Source: Bacillus sp. RAR_GA_16 (GTDB taxonomy: Bacteria > Bacillota > Bacilli > Bacillales > Guptibacillaceae). Taken from it: a stretch of DNA of 64,000 nucleotides. The position numbers were made by a program, and so were the translations under genes. The notes under the pieces are model-generated. The model saw only the letters and a list, made by a program, of their open reading frames with translations, made no database searches and was not told the origin of the DNA. The stretch lies in assembly GCF_020165985.1 (NCBI RefSeq), contig NZ_JAIUKZ010000002.1, positions 1-64,000 of the forward strand, written 5' to 3'. Below, one piece after another: positions 1-8,290 of the stretch (the first letter of the stretch is position 1; every line of letters starts with the position of its first letter).

Positions 1-1
1 A

Positions 2-196
2 ACAAGGAGTGCTCAAAATATATTAGATAGCTTAATACCATTTGGAATAATGATTGGTTTGGCTGTTTCTCTACTTCTCAGCATATTTAGCCTCTTTTCC
101 TTTCTATCTGCCATTACGTGGGGACCTGGAATAGGTATGTTAGTTGGATATGTGGCTTATGAAATTTTTAGCAAGAAGGAAGACCGTTATTCATAA
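2..196 (+). CDS. small membrane protein, 5' end outside window
   Basis: A reading frame is already open at base 2 and ends at TAA 194-196; its start is upstream of the window. The 64 visible residues contain two hydrophobic stretches (about residues 11-36 and 41-56) joined by a Trp-Gly-Pro-Gly turn, then a charged tail ending SKKEDRYS. This is the shape of a small integral membrane protein, but I do not recognise the family. Two more small membrane-protein frames follow on the same strand, so it may be part of one transcript with them. Confidence 0.5.
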   Translation, partial: TRSAQNILDSLIPFGIMIGLAVSLLLSIFSLFSFLSAITWGPGIGMLVGYVAYEIFSKKEDRYS

Positions 197-259
197 TTAA
201 GCTTATCCATTTTTAGAAGTAAATGCAAAACGCCTATAGATAGGTTTGGAGGAATAAAC

Positions 260-424
260 TTGAGATTCTTTGTAGTTATACCACTTATTTTGGTTGGTGG
301 TTTTTTAATCGGTTTAGAAATAAATGACATAAAAAATTTAGGAAATATCATGATGAATATAGTAGGTTTCAGCTTTTTTATTATTGCTATTTTGATTGGT
401 CGAAAAGGTGGGAGTAATGGATAG
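260..424 (+). CDS. small two-segment membrane protein (54 aa)
   Basis: A 54-residue frame starts at TTG 260, seven bases after a GGAGG ribosome binding site (248-252), and ends at TAG 422-424. It has two hydrophobic segments (residues 2-17 and about 32-49) separated by a short polar loop (EINDIKN), and ends in a basic tail GRKGGSNG. The next frame starts inside its last codons (ATG 417), an overlap typical of translational coupling. No family is recognised; the good ribosome binding site and the coupling are the reasons for calling it. Confidence 0.5.
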   Translation: MRFFVVIPLILVGGFLIGLEINDIKNLGNIMMNIVGFSFFIIAILIGRKGGSNG

Positions 425-740
425 GACTAGTCTAAACTTACTTACGAGAATTTCCTGCTTTATTGGATGGGTTACTGTAACAGGGATTATCGTATTTATT
501 TGCATTGGGATAACTTTGGAAGAGAACATCAATACGATCGATAATATTTTAAGTTTCTATGTACAGATTACTTTTCTTTTGTCTCTATTTGGTACTCCGC
601 TGAGTATTGTTTCAATGTTTAGTAAAGAAAAATTAGGAAAAAGAATCTTCGCTTTGATAGTAAATTTATCACCAGTATCGATTATTACTTGGGGTTTCAT
701 TGCGGAAGTAACGAGAGAATTTTCTGAAACACTCATTTAG
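417..740 (+). CDS. small membrane protein (107 aa)
   Basis: The frame is open from TTG 396, but ATG 417 is the better start because a GGTGGGAG-type binding site (407-414) sits just before it and the start overlaps the stop of the preceding small gene. The product has three hydrophobic segments (roughly residues 12-34, 46-68 and 80-97), so it is probably a three-pass membrane protein with no visible catalytic motif. I do not recognise the family. Together with the two frames before it, it appears to be part of a small cluster of membrane proteins of unknown role. Confidence 0.5.
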   Translation: MDRTSLNLLTRISCFIGWVTVTGIIVFICIGITLEENINTIDNILSFYVQITFLLSLFGTPLSIVSMFSKEKLGKRIFALIVNLSPVSIITWGFIAEVTREFSETLI

Positions 741-802
741 AAGTAGCTATAATGTTGTTCCAAAGCAATTAGTTATGTTGTTAATACGTACTATGAGTAA
801 AG

Positions 803-1360
803 GTGTTACTAATTCAACCAAAAGATTTTGCATTATCAAACGAACGGTTAGTATTAAGAGAAGTTACTAATAGTGATTGGAAAGGTGTACATAAGTACGC
901 ATCGAAAAGTATCGTGTGCCAGGATCAACCTTGGGGACCAAATTCTGAAGAAGAGTCTAAAGCTTTTGTAAAGCAAATCATTGGAGATACAACTAAAGAA
1001 ACAAGGACAAGATTTGCTTTTGCAATTGACTACAATGAGGAAATGATCGGTCTTGGAGAACTGAATATAAGAGATGTAACGAACAAGGTAGGAGAGCTTT
1101 CTTATATTGTAAATCCGGATTATTGGGCTCAGGGAATTGCAACAGATGTTGCAAAAATCCTAATAAGATTCGGTTTTACTGATTTAAAACTCCATCGCAT
1201 ATATGCCACCTGTGACCCTAGAAACATTGGTTCTACAAAGGTATTGTTAAAAGTTGGCATGATGAAGGAAGGCACGATTCGAGAGAGCTTGTTACTAAGA
1301 GATGGATGGAGAGATTCTTCCCTATTTAGTATTTTGGAAGATGAATGGCCGGAAACTTAG
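803..1360 (+). CDS. GNAT acetyltransferase, RimJ/RimL type
   Basis: The 185-residue product has the layout of the RimJ/RimL branch of GNAT N-acetyltransferases, which transfer acetyl from acetyl-CoA to an amino group of a protein or small molecule. It opens with the strand pattern ERLVLREVTNSDW, has a central GLGELNIRD strand, the acetyl-CoA pyrophosphate-binding loop YWAQGIATDVAK near residue 114, and the late signature DPRNIGSTKVLLKVGM. The start is GTG 803 with a weak AAGG site; no better upstream start is visible. The acceptor substrate cannot be told from sequence. It is a single-gene unit among other small enzymes. Confidence 0.8.
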   Translation: MLLIQPKDFALSNERLVLREVTNSDWKGVHKYASKSIVCQDQPWGPNSEEESKAFVKQIIGDTTKETRTRFAFAIDYNEEMIGLGELNIRDVTNKVGELSYIVNPDYWAQGIATDVAKILIRFGFTDLKLHRIYATCDPRNIGSTKVLLKVGMMKEGTIRESLLLRDGWRDSSLFSILEDEWPET

Positions 1361-1492
1361 TAGATATCTTCATTCAAAGCAACGACTATAAGGAGAATGG
1401 TTATTAGTCTCTATATTTAGTGTGCGCTAGTTTGAAATAATCGGAAATGCAGAGTGCGTATAAAAGATTTTATTTTAGGAGTGGATTTAGTA

Positions 1493-1990
1493 ATGCCTAT
1501 ATCTAACTACTATCAAGAACTTCGTAATAAGATTCATAATGACCTTATTTTCATCCCAAGCGTTGCTGCGATTATAAGAAATGATGAAAATGAAATTCTG
1601 TATCAATATCCAGGAGACGGGGATATCTGGAGTCTTCCTGCGGGTGCAATAGAACCGGGCGAAGCCCCTGCTCAAGCAGTAGTGCGAGAGGTATGGGAAG
1701 AGACCGGGTTAATAGTAAAACCTCAAAATTTATTAGGCGTATTTGGAGGTGAAGATTTTCGTTTTACTTATGCTAACGGAGATAAAGTGGAGTACAATGT
1801 TTTTGTATTTGAATGCAAAATTTTAGGAGGAGCATTAAGTCCTATTGATGGTGAATCTGTAGATCTCCAGTTTTTTAGCAATGAGGATAAACCTAAACTT
1901 GCTCTACCTTATCCAAAAGAAATTTTCTATAAATCTCATTCCAATAATGTTTACTTTCAATGGCAAGAAGATTGGAAGTTCTCCCGCTAA
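1493..1990 (+). CDS. Nudix hydrolase
   Basis: Nudix hydrolases cleave nucleoside diphosphates linked to another moiety. The complete Nudix box is present as G-x5-E-x7-REVWEETGL (about residues 57-79 from this start), with the metal-binding REVWEE core intact. The frame is open from GTG 1454, but ATG 1493 follows an AGGAG site (1477-1481) and gives the N-terminus MPISNYYQELRN, which is usual for this Bacillus subgroup. The length of 165 residues is normal. The C-terminal half, including a SVDLQFFSNED stretch, resembles the MutT/ADP-ribose group, but the substrate is not predictable. It is a stand-alone gene. Confidence 0.82.
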   Translation: MPISNYYQELRNKIHNDLIFIPSVAAIIRNDENEILYQYPGDGDIWSLPAGAIEPGEAPAQAVVREVWEETGLIVKPQNLLGVFGGEDFRFTYANGDKVEYNVFVFECKILGGALSPIDGESVDLQFFSNEDKPKLALPYPKEIFYKSHSNNVYFQWQEDWKFSR

Positions 1991-2089
1991 ATTTTCTTTT
2001 CAAATTGAAGTTTTAAAAACAAAGGTATAGCTTCTAGTATTATTGAATAGGTAAAAGAATGATCAATACTTATCTAAGAGGAGTAACTT

Positions 2090-2551
2090 ATGCATAACAA
2101 AATCAGTACAGTTCAAGAAGCACTTGAAAGATACAAAGAAGCTGTAAATGAGCTAGATGTTGAGAAACTTCTGTCTGCTTATTCTTCTGACATCCATATC
2201 TATGATTGCTGGGGAAGTTGGGAGAGCAAAGGGAAAAACGATTGGAGAGAGAGCGTGACAGAGTGGTTCAGTGGGCTAAAAGAGGAAGGGGTCAAACTGC
2301 AGGCAGTGTTTGACGATTTAGTTATTGAAGAAGGGGAGAACACGGCCTTTTCTCATTGTGCTTTAACTTTCGAGGCTTACAATATTGAAAAGGAAGAGAA
2401 GCTTCGTCAAATAACCAATAGGTTTACATTTTGCCTGAAAAAAGCAAATGGGTCCTGGGCCATTACTCATGAGCATTCATCATTGCCAATTGACATGCAA
2501 AATGGAAAGGGTATGTTCAATTTAAGGTCATTAATCATTCCAATGTTTTAA
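2090..2551 (+). CDS. SnoaL/NTF2-like domain protein
   Basis: A 153-residue protein with the NTF2-like cone fold of the DUF4440/SnoaL-3 group: an N-terminal helix (VQEALERYKEAVNELDVEKLLSAY, read in pieces), a sheet entry DIHIYDCWGSWESKG, and a late strand pair carrying RFTFCLKKANGSWAITHEHSS. Members of this fold bind small ligands or act as isomerases and hydrolases; the sequence does not say which. A strong GAGGAG site precedes ATG 2090 at good spacing. It lies 27 bases before the GrpB gene on the same strand and may be cotranscribed with it. Confidence 0.75.
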   Translation: MHNKISTVQEALERYKEAVNELDVEKLLSAYSSDIHIYDCWGSWESKGKNDWRESVTEWFSGLKEEGVKLQAVFDDLVIEEGENTAFSHCALTFEAYNIEKEEKLRQITNRFTFCLKKANGSWAITHEHSSLPIDMQNGKGMFNLRSLIIPMF

Positions 2552-2578
2552 CTGGGAAGCGAAAGGGCGGAGTGCGTT

Positions 2579-3109
2579 TTGTCCAAAATTGTGATTTATG
2601 AGTATGACGAACAATGGGCAGAAATATTTAGGTCATTGAAACAAGTGATCGAATTTACTCTTACTAATTTGATTATAAAGGTTGAGCACGTGGGGAGCAC
2701 TGCTGTAAAAGGCCTTGGAGCGAAACCAATTTTGGACATCGATCTTGTGATAAAAAGTGATGATGACCTCCCTGCTGTTAGTAAAGGTCTTCAAAAGATA
2801 GGGTACTTTCACCAAGAAGAATGGAGTTATGAAGGAAGAGAAGCATTTGGTAGAAAAGATCAATTTACTCCGTGGGATGGAAATCATACAAATTGGATGG
2901 ATCATCATGTGTACGTATGCACTCAAGATAGTAAAGAGCTGGCAAGGCACTTAGCCTTTAGGGACTATTTACGGAGCGATCCAGATGCTGTGGCTAAATA
3001 TGATCGAGTTAAAAGAAATTTAGCTAATATGGCGAAAAATAGAGCGGATTATACAATGGGTAAAACCAATTTTATTACTATGATTTTAGAAAGAACGTTT
3101 GATAAATAA
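2579..3109 (+). CDS. GrpB family nucleotidyltransferase-fold protein
   Basis: The 176-residue product fits the GrpB/UPF0157 family, which has a nucleotidyltransferase-like fold related to CoaE C-terminal domains. Diagnostic features are VEHVGSTAVKGLGAKPILDIDLVI (the GST..DIDL nucleotidyltransferase signature, residues about 36-59), the HVYVC strand and the HLAFRDYLRSDPDAVAKYDRVK helix. Start is TTG 2579 after a GGCGGAG site. Family members are often near GNAT enzymes, and a GNAT gene follows 40 bases downstream here. The physiological reaction of stand-alone GrpB proteins is not established. Confidence 0.85.
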   Translation: MSKIVIYEYDEQWAEIFRSLKQVIEFTLTNLIIKVEHVGSTAVKGLGAKPILDIDLVIKSDDDLPAVSKGLQKIGYFHQEEWSYEGREAFGRKDQFTPWDGNHTNWMDHHVYVCTQDSKELARHLAFRDYLRSDPDAVAKYDRVKRNLANMAKNRADYTMGKTNFITMILERTFDK

Positions 3110-3149
3110 CTTTATTGTCATACCAGTAGATTAGATCGGAGAGAAAGCC

Positions 3150-3569
3150 ATGTACTTAGAAATACAAGAGAATGTATTTGTGGAAGATCTTGAAGAGATG
3201 AAAGAAGTTTACCAATCGGTAGGTTGGATGAAGCATACCAATGATGTAATAAGACAAGTTTTCGAAGCAAGTGATATTAAAGTACTTGTGAAAATAAACA
3301 ATCGTGTAGTTGGACTTGGAAGAGCTATTTCAGATGGAATATTTAACGCTGCCATCTATGATATAGTCGTACATAAAGAATTTCAAAACAAAGGTATTGC
3401 AAAGCAAATAGTAAACCATATTTTAGAACAACTTAAGGATGTTTCTTGTATTCACATCATTTCGACTACTGGAAATGAAGCATTCTATAGAAAACAAGGC
3501 TTTAGAAAAGTTAAAACCGGGATGGCTAGGTATTTAGATAGTGAATTAACAAAGGCATATCTTGAATAA
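3150..3569 (+). CDS. GNAT family N-acetyltransferase
   Basis: A compact 139-residue GNAT enzyme. The acetyl-CoA-binding loop is [12 protein letters not shown] (Q-x-x-G-I-A), preceded by the beta-4 strand [10 protein letters not shown] and followed by the late signature [14 protein letters not shown], in which the Tyr is the usual general-acid position. Start ATG 3150 is eight bases after GGAGAG. Its closest general type is the short YfjL/PhnO-like acetyltransferases, but the substrate is unknown. It sits directly after the GrpB gene with a short gap, suggesting a shared transcript with genes from 2090 onward. Confidence 0.82.
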   Translation: MYLEIQENVFVEDLEEMKEVYQSVGWMKHTNDVIRQVFEASDIKVLVKINNRVVGLGRAISDGIFNAAIYDIVVHKEFQNKGIAKQIVNHILEQLKDVSCIHIISTTGNEAFYRKQGFRKVKTGMARYLDSELTKAYLE

Positions 3570-3828
3570 CACTTTTGAAAAAGTAGATTGATAGGTACTG
3601 GACTAGCAGGATGCAAATGAGCTACCGCTTATTTTTAACGAATACAACGATCCAAACGGTCGCAGCACCTAAAAAGGGAACCAATATTGCAACAAAAGTA
3701 TTGTTGTCGATAGGGAACAACTCCTTTTGAGTAAAGGATGTTTAGTAAAAATAGTACCATAGAAGAGGCATCTGTTTAGGATGAAAATTAAAATACATAA
3801 CAAATTACAGATGTAAGGTGATAAGTCG
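3570..3828. other. intergenic region with a possible 32-aa minus-strand frame
   Basis: No convincing gene lies in these 259 bases. A minus-strand frame at 3622-3720 would encode 32 residues forming one hydrophobic segment (VAILVPFLGAATVWIVVFV) and a basic end KNKR, beginning at a TTG that abuts an AAAGGAG sequence with no spacing. The abutting site makes initiation doubtful, and it may be a remnant of a small membrane protein. Nothing else is seen here. Confidence 0.25.
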
Positions 3829-4500
3829 ATGGTAGGAATCAGCATAGCAACGAAGTGGGAATACGAGGCGACATTGGAATATTTTGGCGTAAGAGATGAT
3901 GAACGTACTGATTATCCTTATGGCGAGTATTTTAAAAGAACAGTTAATAGTAGTGAACTTGTTTTTTATAGTACAGGGGTAAGAAAAGTAAATGGTGTTG
4001 GTGGTAATCAGTATATGATTTCTAGATTTAATTTAACTAAAGTCATCGTTGCTGGAACATGTGCTGGAATAGATGAGAAGTTTAGTAATTTAGATATTTT
4101 GGTACCCGATAAAGCCGTTCAATATGATTGCACAGTAAAAGAAGTTGAACCGCTTATTAAACAATCCTTTATAGTGAATCTAGATCTATCAAAATATGGA
4201 GGGGGTTTTTATAACGGAACCATTGGCACCGCTGATAAAGCAGTAGTTATGTGGAAGGACTATTTGGAGCTTAAAGAAAACGAAATCACAATCGCTGATA
4301 CAGAGGCGGGTGCAATTGCTTATATCTGTAAAAAGAATGATGTAGAATGCATTATTATCAAAGGGATATCTGATTTTCCAACTGATGAAAGAAGCTCGGA
4401 TAAATTCGAATCGAACACTGAACAAATCAGTGTTTATTTAGAAAATACCCCCAAAGTGATGAACAAAATATTTAGCGAATATTTGAAAAGGTTCATATAA
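3829..4500 (+). CDS. MTA/SAH nucleosidase-like protein (PNP/UDP phosphorylase family)
   Basis: The 223-residue product has the alpha/beta fold pattern of 5'-methylthioadenosine/S-adenosylhomocysteine nucleosidases and related purine nucleoside phosphorylases: VIVAGTCAGI in the middle, a purine/ribose-site stretch IADTEAGAIAYIC carrying the Glu, and KGISDFPTDE carrying the likely catalytic Asp. It is diverged from housekeeping MtnN (DTEAGA instead of DMEGAA), so it is probably not the main methionine-salvage enzyme. Start ATG 3829 follows AAGGTG at reasonable spacing. It has no partner genes and its substrate is open. Confidence 0.7.
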   Translation: MVGISIATKWEYEATLEYFGVRDDERTDYPYGEYFKRTVNSSELVFYSTGVRKVNGVGGNQYMISRFNLTKVIVAGTCAGIDEKFSNLDILVPDKAVQYDCTVKEVEPLIKQSFIVNLDLSKYGGGFYNGTIGTADKAVVMWKDYLELKENEITIADTEAGAIAYICKKNDVECIIIKGISDFPTDERSSDKFESNTEQISVYLENTPKVMNKIFSEYLKRFI

Positions 4501-4559
4501 ATGCTGATCGTTCTTTTCAAATTGAAACAAACAAGATAATGCTAGAGGTGGGGATTTGG

Positions 4560-4796
4560 TTGAGAATTTTAAGGTGGATTTTCTCAATAGCAACTTTTAC
4601 ACTTGCTGTTTATGGATTGGTGACAAGTAATTTTGAGTTTAATCATATCATGATATTACTTTTAGGGCTTACAATGTTGGTTATGGGAATAGAAGAATTT
4701 CAAAATGGCCGAAAAGCGACTGGATCATTACTTGTTGGGGTTTTTATCCTTTCATTATTTGTGTCAATCGAGGGGTTTTTACTTAGCTTGGCTTAG
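4560..4796 (+). CDS. DUF3953-type small membrane protein
   Basis: A highly hydrophobic small protein (78 residues from this start) with three membrane segments and the conserved block LTMLVMGIEEFQNGRK between the second and third. That block and the length match the DUF3953 family of Bacillus membrane proteins of unknown function. The frame is open from ATG 4539, but that codon has no binding site, whereas TTG 4560 is preceded by AGAGGTGGGG (4544-4553), so the shorter product is preferred. A palindromic terminator follows at 4834. No neighbour suggests a role. Confidence 0.65.
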   Translation: MRILRWIFSIATFTLAVYGLVTSNFEFNHIMILLLGLTMLVMGIEEFQNGRKATGSLLVGVFILSLFVSIEGFLLSLA

Positions 4797-4833
4797 ATGT
4801 AATGAAAGATGAGAAATAAATGATCATACATAG

Positions 4834-4862
4834 CAATCCCCACACAATACGTGTGGGGATTG
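4834..4862 (+). terminator. strong hairpin terminator
   Basis: A perfect 12-bp inverted repeat, CAATCCCCACAC / GTGTGGGGATTG (4834-4845 and 4851-4862), with a 5-base AATAC loop. The following TATCAATT is only moderately U-rich. It lies 37 bases after the stop of the small membrane protein. Confidence 0.65.
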
Positions 4863-4866
4863 TATC

Positions 4867-5189
4867 AATTACTTATTTAAGGGGGGAGGAGTTAGGGGAA
4901 ACTCCTTGCTTCATAGACTAACACATAAAATCGACGATACTATGAATATGGTATAGTTTTGACAATTTAGCGTTTATTACCCATTAAAATCGTCTTAAAT
5001 TAAAGGTAAAGGTTGATAGAAATTTATGTTAAATAGTATCTAAAACTTGAACAGATGAATTGAAGAGGAGTAACATGTTATTTATTGATGAGCTTATTAT
5101 CTTAATCGTTTAAAATGAAAGAAACGCTAGTAAAGAATGCATTAAAGATAGATGTTAAACAGTGGGTAGTAGGAGGAGTCACGATAGAA
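4867..5189 (+). other. intergenic region with a 12-codon leader-like frame
   Basis: These 323 bases contain no full gene. TTGACA is present at 4959-4964 but no good -10 lies 16-18 bases after it. At 5075-5113 a 12-residue frame (MLFIDELIILIV) has a strong GAAGAGGAG site five bases before its ATG. It ends 76 bases before the phosphatase start, so a leader peptide is possible, but the frame shows no repeated regulatory codon. Confidence 0.25.
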
Positions 5190-6050
5190 ATGAAACCTAA
5201 AGCTATTTTCCTAGATATGGATGGAACGATATTAAATCACTACAACAAAGTCAGTGTGCTTACTAAACAAGTTATCGATGAGCTACGAGAGAATGGGATG
5301 TATGTGTTTATTGCGACGGGCAGAGCTGTTGGTGAAATAAGTGAACTTGTGCCTGAGGGATTTCAAGTAGATGGGATCATCTCTTCAAATGGGATGGCAG
5401 GCTATGTGAAGGGAGAAGCGATATTTGAGCATTCCCTTGACCTTGAATTAGTTGATAAAATTATTCATAAAGCGAGAGAACGTAACGTTTATTATGAACT
5501 GTTTCCATATGAATCAGATCGTATTGCTTTAAAACAAGATCGTTTCTTTATGGAAAATGAAATTAGAGAACCACAACCAGAAGGTGTAGGACTTAATGAG
5601 TGGCTTTCTCGTCAACAAGCGATCAAAGAAGAAATTGATTGGAAAGATGAGATCGCAGGAAGTAAGTTTTCTAAATTCTATTTTTTCGCTAGAACGATCG
5701 AGCATATCAATCGATGGAAAGAGGAGCTAGAAGCCATGAAGCAAGACATCGATTTTACAACTTCAATATCCTCTAATCATAATGTCGAGGTAATGGTAGC
5801 GAATGTGAACAAAGCGACTGGTATTAAGGAAATGTTAAACCATTTCAATTTGTCAGAGAAAGAAACAATGGCGATTGGAGATAGTAATAACGATTTACCA
5901 ATGTTCGCGTTTGTTGATTATGCAGTAGCAATGAAAAATGCCTCAGACCATGTAAAAGCGAATGTAGATGATGTCACAGAGTTTACGTGTGATGATGACG
6001 GCGTTTATCATTATTTAAAATCGGTAATGATGCAAGCGTCTATAAACTAG
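5190..6050 (+). CDS. Cof-type HAD phosphatase
   Basis: A 286-residue member of the Cof/IIB subfamily of haloacid dehalogenase hydrolases, which dephosphorylate sugar phosphates and cofactors such as PLP or FMN in the cytoplasm. HAD motif I is FLDMDGTIL (nucleophile and general-acid Asp), motif II is FIATGRA, the motif III lysine lies in the SKFSKFYFF region and motif IV is AIGDSNNDLPMF. The cap domain lies between motifs II and III. The frame is open from 5115; ATG 5190 is chosen because AGGAGGAG (5171-5178) precedes it and motif I then begins near residue 7, as in homologues. Substrate not predictable. Confidence 0.85.
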   Translation: MKPKAIFLDMDGTILNHYNKVSVLTKQVIDELRENGMYVFIATGRAVGEISELVPEGFQVDGIISSNGMAGYVKGEAIFEHSLDLELVDKIIHKARERNVYYELFPYESDRIALKQDRFFMENEIREPQPEGVGLNEWLSRQQAIKEEIDWKDEIAGSKFSKFYFFARTIEHINRWKEELEAMKQDIDFTTSISSNHNVEVMVANVNKATGIKEMLNHFNLSEKETMAIGDSNNDLPMFAFVDYAVAMKNASDHVKANVDDVTEFTCDDDGVYHYLKSVMMQASIN

Positions 6051-6123
6051 ACCGTTAGCTAAGAGAAAATCAGCGTTATGAAATAACACAAAATGCCAAC
6101 AATTAAATTAGTACTCCGTATTA

Positions 6124-6156
6124 AGAGCTTATCTTTTAACAAGATAAGCTCTTTTT
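6124..6156 (+). terminator. rho-independent terminator
   Basis: A perfect 12-bp stem, AGAGCTTATCTT / AAGATAAGCTCT (6124-6135 and 6141-6152), with loop TTAAC, followed by a T run to 6156. It is 73 bases after the HAD phosphatase stop and insulates it from the PaiB gene. Confidence 0.9.
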
Positions 6157-6273
6157 GCAGGAAAAAGAAGTCTGATGGGGTATTTCTTACATGACGATAG
6201 AATAAAAAACATAAGCATGAGGAAAGAAAAATTAAATTTAATAGTTCCGATAACGTTTGAAAGGTTGATGGTG

Positions 6274-6900
6274 ATGTACATTCCAAGTCATTTTAAAATG
6301 GATGATGAAGAACAAATTTTTCAAGTAATAAAAGAAAATGGGTTTGGAATTTTGGTTTCTATGAATAAAGGAGAACCGGTTGCTACTCACCTTCCTCTGA
6401 TGTTAAACAAATCAAAAGGTGCTTTATATGATCATTTCGCCCGTCCTAATAAACAATGGAAAGAGAGTGAGAATCAACAAGTTCTTGCGATTTTTCAAGG
6501 CCCTCATAGTTACATTTCTCCTACTTGGTACGAAACAACGAAAGCCGTGCCAACATGGAACTATGTGGCTGTCCATGTGTATGGAAAGATAGAGTTCTTT
6601 AATGAGCAAGAGGAAGTCTTTCGCACATTGAATGATCTGGTAACGAAATATGAACCCTCTGATAGTGTATATCATTTGAAGAATCTCGACACAGATTACA
6701 TAGAGGGAATGAGTAAAGGAATCGTCGCATTTAGAATTAACATCACTAAAATTGAGGCGAAATCTAAACTTAGTCAAAATCATTCACGCAATCGTCAGCG
6801 ACTCATTATGAACCATCTCGAAAGCACGTCTCAACAGGATCATCTCCAGATAGCATCTCTTATGAAAAAAAACTTAAAGAATGCCCCAGATGATAATTGA
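6274..6900 (+). CDS. paiB: PaiB-like FMN-binding protein
   Basis: The 208-residue product matches the PaiB family (FMN-binding split-barrel fold), which in B. subtilis is cotranscribed with paiA and affects sporulation and degradative-enzyme expression. Visible features are the N-terminus MYIPSHFKM, ATHLPLMLN, GPHSYISPTWYE, VPTWNYVAVHVYG and GIVAFRINITKIEAKSKLSQN, all characteristic of the family. The frame is open from 6175, but ATG 6274 gives the conserved N-terminus and the usual length. No paiA acetyltransferase lies next to it here, so the gene stands alone between two terminators. The biochemical role is not known. Confidence 0.85.
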   Translation: MYIPSHFKMDDEEQIFQVIKENGFGILVSMNKGEPVATHLPLMLNKSKGALYDHFARPNKQWKESENQQVLAIFQGPHSYISPTWYETTKAVPTWNYVAVHVYGKIEFFNEQEEVFRTLNDLVTKYEPSDSVYHLKNLDTDYIEGMSKGIVAFRINITKIEAKSKLSQNHSRNRQRLIMNHLESTSQQDHLQIASLMKKNLKNAPDDN

Positions 6901-6911
6901 AAGTTTTCTTA

Positions 6912-6941
6912 AGCCGATCTGTAACAAGATCGGCTCTTTTT
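6912..6941 (+). terminator. rho-independent terminator
   Basis: A 9-bp stem AGCCGATCT / AGATCGGCT (6912-6920 and 6927-6935), loop GTAACA, then CTTTTT. It lies 11 bases after the paiB stop. Confidence 0.9.
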
Positions 6942-7065
6942 AGTGAGAGAAATAATGATTGAGTTATTTGAATTATTTTGAAATAATTGATGTGGAAGGG
7001 TTTTACAATCAGTTGGAATCATCCGATCTTGAGAGTTGTCATTGAGAATGAAGGAGGATATACAT

Positions 7066-7647
7066 TTGAAAACGGTGTTGGTTTTTATTACTGATGGTTT
7101 TGCGGATTGGGAAGCTAGCTATGTAACTGCAGAAATAAACAAACACGGATCGGGCTATCAAGTAAAGACGATAGCCATTGACAGGGAACCAAAGCTTTCG
7201 ATGGGTGGATTAACCATCCTCCCCAGCTATAGTTTACTAGATACTTTCGCTGAAAAGGACATAGCCATGTTGATCATTCCAGGTGGAACAGGCTGGAGAG
7301 AAGAAAAAAACCATCAAGCAAAAAAACTGGTGGATTATTGTGTGGAAAAGACGATCCCAGTGGCAGCCATTTGTGATGCGACCACCTTTTTAGGGGACTA
7401 TGGTTATCTGGATCATCATCAACACACTGGTAATTCCTTGGCTTATTTAAAAGAAAGTGCACCACGTTATCGCGGTGATAGACATTATGTAGAAAAACAA
7501 GCTATACGGGATGAAGGCTTCATAACAGCTAATGGAAGTGGGGCTCTTGAATTTTCGAGAGAAATATTAAGTGAATTGAATGTGTTAGAAGGTAAAGAAT
7601 TGAGTGATTGGTTTCATTTATTTAAACGTGGATTTATCGAAAGTTAA
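7066..7647 (+). CDS. DJ-1/PfpI family protein (type 1 glutamine amidotransferase fold)
   Basis: A 193-residue protein of the DJ-1/ThiJ/PfpI superfamily, resembling B. subtilis YoaZ. The nucleophile elbow is present as PVAAICDATTFL with the conserved Cys, and the acidic residue preceding it in space is supplied by FADWEAS near the N-terminus. Family members act as glyoxalases, deglycases, proteases or stress chaperones; which applies cannot be told. Start is TTG 7066, six bases after an AAGGAGGA site. The next gene, 64 bases downstream, is a second DJ-1-fold protein lacking this Cys, so the two may form a heteromer. Confidence 0.82.
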   Translation: MKTVLVFITDGFADWEASYVTAEINKHGSGYQVKTIAIDREPKLSMGGLTILPSYSLLDTFAEKDIAMLIIPGGTGWREEKNHQAKKLVDYCVEKTIPVAAICDATTFLGDYGYLDHHQHTGNSLAYLKESAPRYRGDRHYVEKQAIRDEGFITANGSGALEFSREILSELNVLEGKELSDWFHLFKRGFIES

Positions 7648-7711
7648 CTTTATCCGATGAAGATTGTGCAAAAGAGAAGACGATTAAAAATAAAAGGAAA
7701 GGAGAGAAGTA

Positions 7712-8290
7712 ATGGAAAACCGCGTTACGGGAATATTACTATACCCTGGATTTAGTGAATACGAGCTTTCTGTCCTACTATCCGTATTGAAACAAGGTGG
7801 AAAACAAACGTTATTTATTGGAATAGATAATCTGCCAGTGAAAGGAGAAGCAGGGCTCCCTTGTATTCCTGATACGAGCATAAATCAGGTTGATGTAACA
7901 ATTCTCGATAGTGTTGTACTCCCAGGTGTTGACGACTTTAAACATCTTGTTCATCACAAAGAGCTTACATCATTTTTACATAGAATAGATAATCAAAATC
8001 GAGTGATCGCGGCCATATCAAGTGCACCGTTTTTTCTTTCTTTAAGTGGTGTGTTAAAGGGAAAGAAATATACAACAGGATTAACGGCTGAACAAAGAAC
8101 TTTCTTAGAAACATTTGATCACGAAAATTATTTAGACTTACCAGTTGTAGTTGATGATTATTTAATTACTGCAAAGGGATCAGCATTTCTTGAGTTTGCA
8201 TTTAGTGTTGGGGACTTGCTAAAACTGAACTATGAAAAAAGTTGGTACTATGGAAGCCACAACAAACGAACAGAAAAGGAGCGTAGTTAA
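7712..8290 (+). CDS. DJ-1/PfpI-like protein with Ser at the nucleophile position
   Basis: A 192-residue DJ-1-fold protein (GILLYPGFSEYELSVLLSVL at the start, read in pieces; DSVVLPGVDDF; ITAKGSAFLEFAFSV near the end). At the nucleophile elbow it reads IAAISSAPFFLS, where active homologues have AAIC(D/S), so the reactive Cys is a Ser. It is therefore probably catalytically different or inactive, and could be a regulatory partner of the intact homologue encoded just before it. Start ATG 7712 has a strong AAAGGAGAG site. Its stop overlaps the next start (TAATG), showing coupling with the nucleotidyltransferase gene. Confidence 0.8.
   Translation: MENRVTGILLYPGFSEYELSVLLSVLKQGGKQTLFIGIDNLPVKGEAGLPCIPDTSINQVDVTILDSVVLPGVDDFKHLVHHKELTSFLHRIDNQNRVIAAISSAPFFLSLSGVLKGKKYTTGLTAEQRTFLETFDHENYLDLPVVVDDYLITAKGSAFLEFAFSVGDLLKLNYEKSWYYGSHNKRTEKERS

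Noticed and set aside
3622-3720. 32-residue hydrophobic minus-strand frame.
   Set aside because: The TTG abuts the ribosome binding site with no spacing, and an in-frame stop lies just upstream; kept only as part of the intergenic note.
1994-4526. The 16-base string TTCTTTTCAAATTGAA occurs at 1994-2009 and 4511-4526, both just after stop codons.
   Set aside because: AT-rich and short; in a 64-kb AT-rich window one such match is expected by chance, and neither copy has flanking symmetry or a shared context.
4959-4987. TTGACA upstream of the HAD phosphatase as a promoter.
   Set aside because: Only CATTAA or worse is found at 16-18 bases; the -10 is too poor to call.
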